NCBI GenBank assembly: GCA_902521795.1
Contig: CABYSX010000008.1
Span: forward strand, 1-52,082
DNA from: an uncultured Alphaproteobacteria bacterium
GTDB taxonomy: Bacteria > Pseudomonadota > Alphaproteobacteria > HIMB59
Direction of reading: 5' to 3'
Length of the DNA stretch: 52,082 nucleotides
Position numbers and translations under genes: made by a program. Below are positions 50,914 through 52,082 of this stretch, one piece after another. Each line of letters begins with the position of its first letter. Within the stretch, counting starts at the first letter, position 1. Under the pieces are notes generated by a model. That model searched no databases and was not told where the DNA came from. It saw nothing but the letters and a program-made list of their open reading frames with translations.

Positions 50914-52082
50914 TAAGACTGATCTAGTCCAAGCGCTTGTCTTTGCTTTTTAGTCCATGCGTGTGTAATTCTATCTATGATAATAGCAAGAAGCACAATA
51001 GCTAAACCAGCAGACAGACCTCTACCAGTGTCAGATCTTTGAAGTGCATTGAATACCTGAAGGCCAAGGCCTTTTCCTCCAATTAAAGGAGTAACAATTT
51101 GCATAGCAAAAGCCATTATCACAGTTTGATTGAAACCCATCACTAGACTGGGTACAGCTAATGGGAACTTTACCTTGTTTAATGTTTGGATACCCGTTCC
51201 ACCAAAAGATTTTGAAACTTCAGAATAACCACCTGATACTTGCGATAAACCGAGTGCAGTTAGCCTTATAATTGGTGGGACAGAGTAAATTACAGTAGCT
51301 ATAACAGCAGAAACTATATTCCCACCAAAAAACATTAAAACAGGTATTAGATAACAAAAATAAGGCAGTGTTTGCATAGCATCTAAAACTACATTTTGAA
51401 TGTCTCTGTACCATTTATTATATGAGGCTAATACGCCCAACGGAACTCCTATGACAAAGCAAATTAAGACAGAAACCAATACAGAAGATAGAGTGATCAT
51501 TGAATGCATCCACATTCCAGTAGCCCCTATGAAAGCTAACAATATTGCAGTAATTGTTGCAAATCTTAATCCAACAGTTACATAACCTATAATTATAAAT
51601 ACAACCATCGTATACCACCAGGGTATTTGTGTAAGGAATGCATTTAAGGGTTTAAGTAGATACAAATAAATGAAGTATTTTAAACCTTTTGCAAATGAAA
51701 TAAATCCAGGATCGAGAGTCATAGCCTTTACAGCATTTTCTATCGGTTTTTGTATTTCGATAGTCCAAGTTTCTGGAAATGTTCCAATAGCAAAAAAGTA
51801 TGCATCAAATATATAAATAAAAATAAATATTAATAATGAAGAAAATAAAAAATATCTTTGGTTCATGAAATTTTTAATTATGCCAGAATATGACTTATTG
51901 AAGATAGAAATAGAGCTATCAAAAAAACTTGCAAAGATATTGATAATATTTGAAAAAATCAAATATGTAAGTTTTACTATAATTCTCAATGGCAATTCTA
52001 TTAAATTAGCTAAGGGGTATCTCTGCAGACTTTGAGGTAGTAAGTAAAATTTTTCAACATCATTTGGTAAAGTTTCTTTATC
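50913..52082 (-). CDS. proW: Glycine betaine-type ABC permease (ProW/OpuAB), 5' end beyond window
   Basis: Inner-membrane permease of an osmolyte importer. The frame stays open to the last base of the window (no stop upstream of the TTG at 51995; it reads DKETLPNDVEKFY… before it), so the true start is probably outside and this is a partial gene of at least 389 codons. Core: IGATGMWMHSMITLSSVLVSV, VIGVPLGVLASYNKWYRDI, DAMQTLPYFCYLIPVL, and the EAA-type loop GGYSEVSKSFGGTGIQTLNKVKFPLA, all typical of ProW. Extra N-terminal hydrophobic segments precede. An ATPase (proV) is expected further right. Coupled to the molybdoenzyme gene by TAATG. Confidence 0.88.
   Translation of the reverse strand, partial: DKETLPNDVEKFYLLPQSLQRYPLANLIELPLRIIVKLTYLIFSNIINIFASFFDSSISIFNKSYSGIIKNFMNQRYFLFSSLLIFIFIYIFDAYFFAIGTFPETWTIEIQKPIENAVKAMTLDPGFISFAKGLKYFIYLYLLKPLNAFLTQIPWWYTMVVFIIIGYVTVGLRFATITAILLAFIGATGMWMHSMITLSSVLVSVLICFVIGVPLGVLASYNKWYRDIQNVVLDAMQTLPYFCYLIPVLMFFGGNIVSAVIATVIYSVPPIIRLTALGLSQVSGGYSEVSKSFGGTGIQTLNKVKFPLAVPSLVMGFNQTVIMAFAMQIVTPLIGGKGLGLQVFNALQRSDTGRGLSAGLAIVLLAIIIDRITHAWTKKQRQALGLDQS

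Noticed and set aside
51220..51618. Several 60-codon frames inside the ProW-type permease gene
   Set aside because: Out-of-frame shadows of a well supported membrane protein gene.
1..52082. CRISPR array, insertion sequence, prophage or integrase
   Set aside because: No regularly spaced repeats, transposase, integrase or phage genes seen on either strand.

Overview
The window is strongly AT-rich, very densely coded chromosomal DNA. Every gene I recognise is bacterial, and the gene order is typical of Alphaproteobacteria: rlpA-like – dacA – tmk – holB – metG – tatD – MBL hydrolase, and recG / sdhE / mfd. Low GC, overlapping genes, few Shine-Dalgarno sequences, short versions of Mfd and MetG, and many importers for small organic compounds (UgpB-type, ProX/ProW-type, TRAP-type binding protein, BioY) suggest a streamlined marine alphaproteobacterium of the SAR11/HIMB59/AEGEAN-169 kind. 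That lineage is an inference from gene content. I see no phage, insertion sequence, CRISPR array or toxin island.

Layout. 1–5.5 kb: thioesterase, MFS and DMT transporters, YajQ, a ProXp-ala-like deacylase, an orphan TRAP binding protein and an SRAP (HMCES/YedK) protein. 5.5–10.3 kb: an M48 lipoprotein protease, then a co-oriented run of class IV aminotransferase, exported MsrA, a J-domain membrane protein and BipA/TypA. 10.3–10.85 kb is the only long stretch without a gene. 10.85–12.6 kb: small genes. 12.6–20 kb: a compact minus-strand cluster for cell wall and replication/translation housekeeping (MltB, degenerate RlpA, DacA, Tmk, HolB, MetG, TatD, MBL). 20–23.6 kb: tRNA-Ser(UGA) and small proteins, a glycine-zipper lipoprotein and an Fe(II)/2-oxoglutarate dioxygenase. 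23.6–34.9 kb: mfd, sdhE, recG, DUF502, DUF3108-like, tRNA 2-selenouridine synthase, thiL, cfa, nadE. 35–39.9 kb: a ugp-type ABC importer operon with two tandem UgpE-like permeases. 40–44.5 kb: aroQ, small ORF + bioY, HDAC-like hydrolase, NAD(P)-binding protein, malonyl-CoA synthetase. 44.5–52 kb: a methylated-amine/osmolyte region with a ProX-type binding protein, a BKACE (DUF849) enzyme, an SDR, a folate-dependent GcvT-family protein, a cytoplasmic-type bis-MGD molybdenum oxidoreductase, and a ProW-type permease that runs off the right edge.

How the genes work together. The last region is the best candidate for an uncharacterised pathway. The permease, molybdoenzyme, GcvT-like and SDR genes are joined by a 1-bp overlap, a 5-bp gap and an 11-bp overlap, so they look like one translationally coupled unit. 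It plausibly imports a quaternary-amine or sulfonium compound (possibly an N- or S-oxide), changes its redox state in the cytoplasm, and passes a methyl group to tetrahydrofolate. The BKACE enzyme and ProX fit carnitine/betaine use next door. Other notable points are three head-to-head gene pairs whose start codons touch or overlap, a TatD with HxN in place of the usual HxH metal motif, an RlpA homologue missing its catalytic Asp motif, and a hairpin between ugpB and ugpA that buries a perfect Shine-Dalgarno sequence.
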